Source: Fibrobacterota bacterium (GTDB lineage Bacteria > Fibrobacterota > Fibrobacteria > UBA5070). Taken from it: DNA of 64,000 bases. Position numbers and translations under genes: made by a program. Below, piece after piece: positions 63,507 through 64,000 of the stretch. Every line of letters starts with the position of its first letter. The first letter of the stretch is position 1. The notes under the pieces were generated by a model. That model was not told where the DNA came from. It made no database searches and saw only the letters and a list, made by a program, of their open reading frames with translations. The stretch covers positions 558,001-622,000 of the forward strand of contig JADKBN010000003.1 of NCBI GenBank assembly GCA_016715065.1, read 5' to 3'.

Positions 63507-64000
63507 ATGGAATCGAATCCTTGTGTGTATGCGTATACGGACTACCGGAAGTTTCTGCTGGACTGGCTGACCTCGCGCCAGGAAACCGACCGCAAGTTCA
63601 ATCGCAGCGAATTCCATCGTCGTCTGGGTTTGCCTAACACGCGCAGTTATGTCCCGGATGTTTTGGCTGGCAAGGAAATCAGCCTCACGTTCTTGGACCG
63701 GTTCGTGGTGGCCTTGGAGCTGGATGCCGACGAGGCCCGATTTTTTCGTGTCCTGGTGCGGTTCAACCAAGCCACCACTCCGGAAGAGCGCGAGCTGGCC
63801 TTCGATCAACTGGTGGCCTTGAACCGCACGCCACGCACCATCATGGATCCCCGCCACTACCAGTATTACAGGAATTGGTGGAACGGAGCGGTCCGGGCGA
63901 TCCTGGCCATCCACGACCTTTCCGATGAACCACGCAAGCTGGCGGGATTGGTCTCGCCCAGCATCACCGAGACCCAAGCCAAAGCAAGCATCCAGCTATT
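63507..64000 (+). CDS. TIGR02147 family protein, cut by the window end
   Basis: The first 164 residues are visible. They show the usual start CVYAYTDYRKFLLDWLTSR, the helix-turn-helix-like FNRSEFHRRLGLPNTRSYV, the segment FFRVLVRFNQATTPEERELA, YYRNWWNGAVRAILA and the beginning of the middle domain (LVSPSITETQAKASIQL). No stop occurs before the edge. By the pattern of the other three copies, a lipoprotein gene would be expected just beyond the window. Confidence 0.85.
   Translation, partial: MESNPCVYAYTDYRKFLLDWLTSRQETDRKFNRSEFHRRLGLPNTRSYVPDVLAGKEISLTFLDRFVVALELDADEARFFRVLVRFNQATTPEERELAFDQLVALNRTPRTIMDPRHYQYYRNWWNGAVRAILAIHDLSDEPRKLAGLVSPSITETQAKASIQL

Overview
This 64 kb window is bacterial chromosome with GC-rich coding DNA, and it most likely comes from the phylum Fibrobacterota. 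The main pointer is four genes of the TIGR02147 family, a paralogous family first defined in Fibrobacter succinogenes. Three of them sit directly upstream of a lipoprotein gene. Secreted polysaccharide-degrading enzymes (GH9, GH43, an esterase, a CBM3-bearing propeller) and many proteins with a shared C-terminal sorting-like module fit the same group. I ran no search, so the assignment to a phylum is an inference.

Layout. 0-11.2 kb: a truncated DUF58 gene with its MoxR ATPase, two TIGR02147/lipoprotein pairs, a secreted propeller with a cellulose-binding module, and an unrecognised secreted protein. 11.2-15.7 kb: housekeeping genes (pgm, greA, holA), a single-domain KaiC-like ATPase and a NADAR N-glycosidase. 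15.7-17.7 kb: a two-gene Septu-type anti-phage system (PtuA-like ATPase and PtuB-like HNH nuclease) with lower GC than its neighbours. 17.7-27 kb: a polysaccharide-utilisation stretch (beta-helix protein, TPR lipoprotein, GH43, GH9, esterase), with a tRNA-Ser(CGA) gene and the SRP RNA gene lying between the enzyme genes.

27-38.6 kb holds the most unusual locus. It is a long one-directional run of genes on the minus strand that mostly overlap or abut. It begins behind a perfect CRP-type operator. It encodes, in order, an OmpA-like/peptidoglycan-binding protein interrupted by a frameshift, a Pro/Gly-rich low-complexity protein, a 45-residue ORF and an 814-residue zinc-metallopeptidase-like protein with a Cys/His-rich tail. 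After these come five intact paralogues plus one chimeric remnant of a single unrecognised exported or lipoprotein family. Two of the paralogues are near-identical tandem copies whose differences cluster in one internal segment. I read this as a secretion-tip-associated effector followed by an expanded array of candidate immunity proteins; that reading is an inference.

38.7-53.7 kb: a SEC-C motif protein coupled to gyrB, a metallophosphoesterase lipoprotein, a third TIGR02147/lipoprotein pair, twin lipoproteins of about 1240 residues built from PPC-like repeats, and rpiA. 53.7-64 kb: an 857-base gap with palindromic repeats, a compositionally mosaic exported protein, a 1034-residue lipoprotein with a SUMF1-like end behind a second CRP-type box, a PEBP-family protein, a metallopeptidase with a lectin-like tail, a VIT-domain protein, and a fourth TIGR02147 gene cut by the window end. 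A palindromic repeat with a GGGGCGATTC-like arm occurs four times, once inside a coding region. No CRISPR array, insertion sequence or rRNA was seen.
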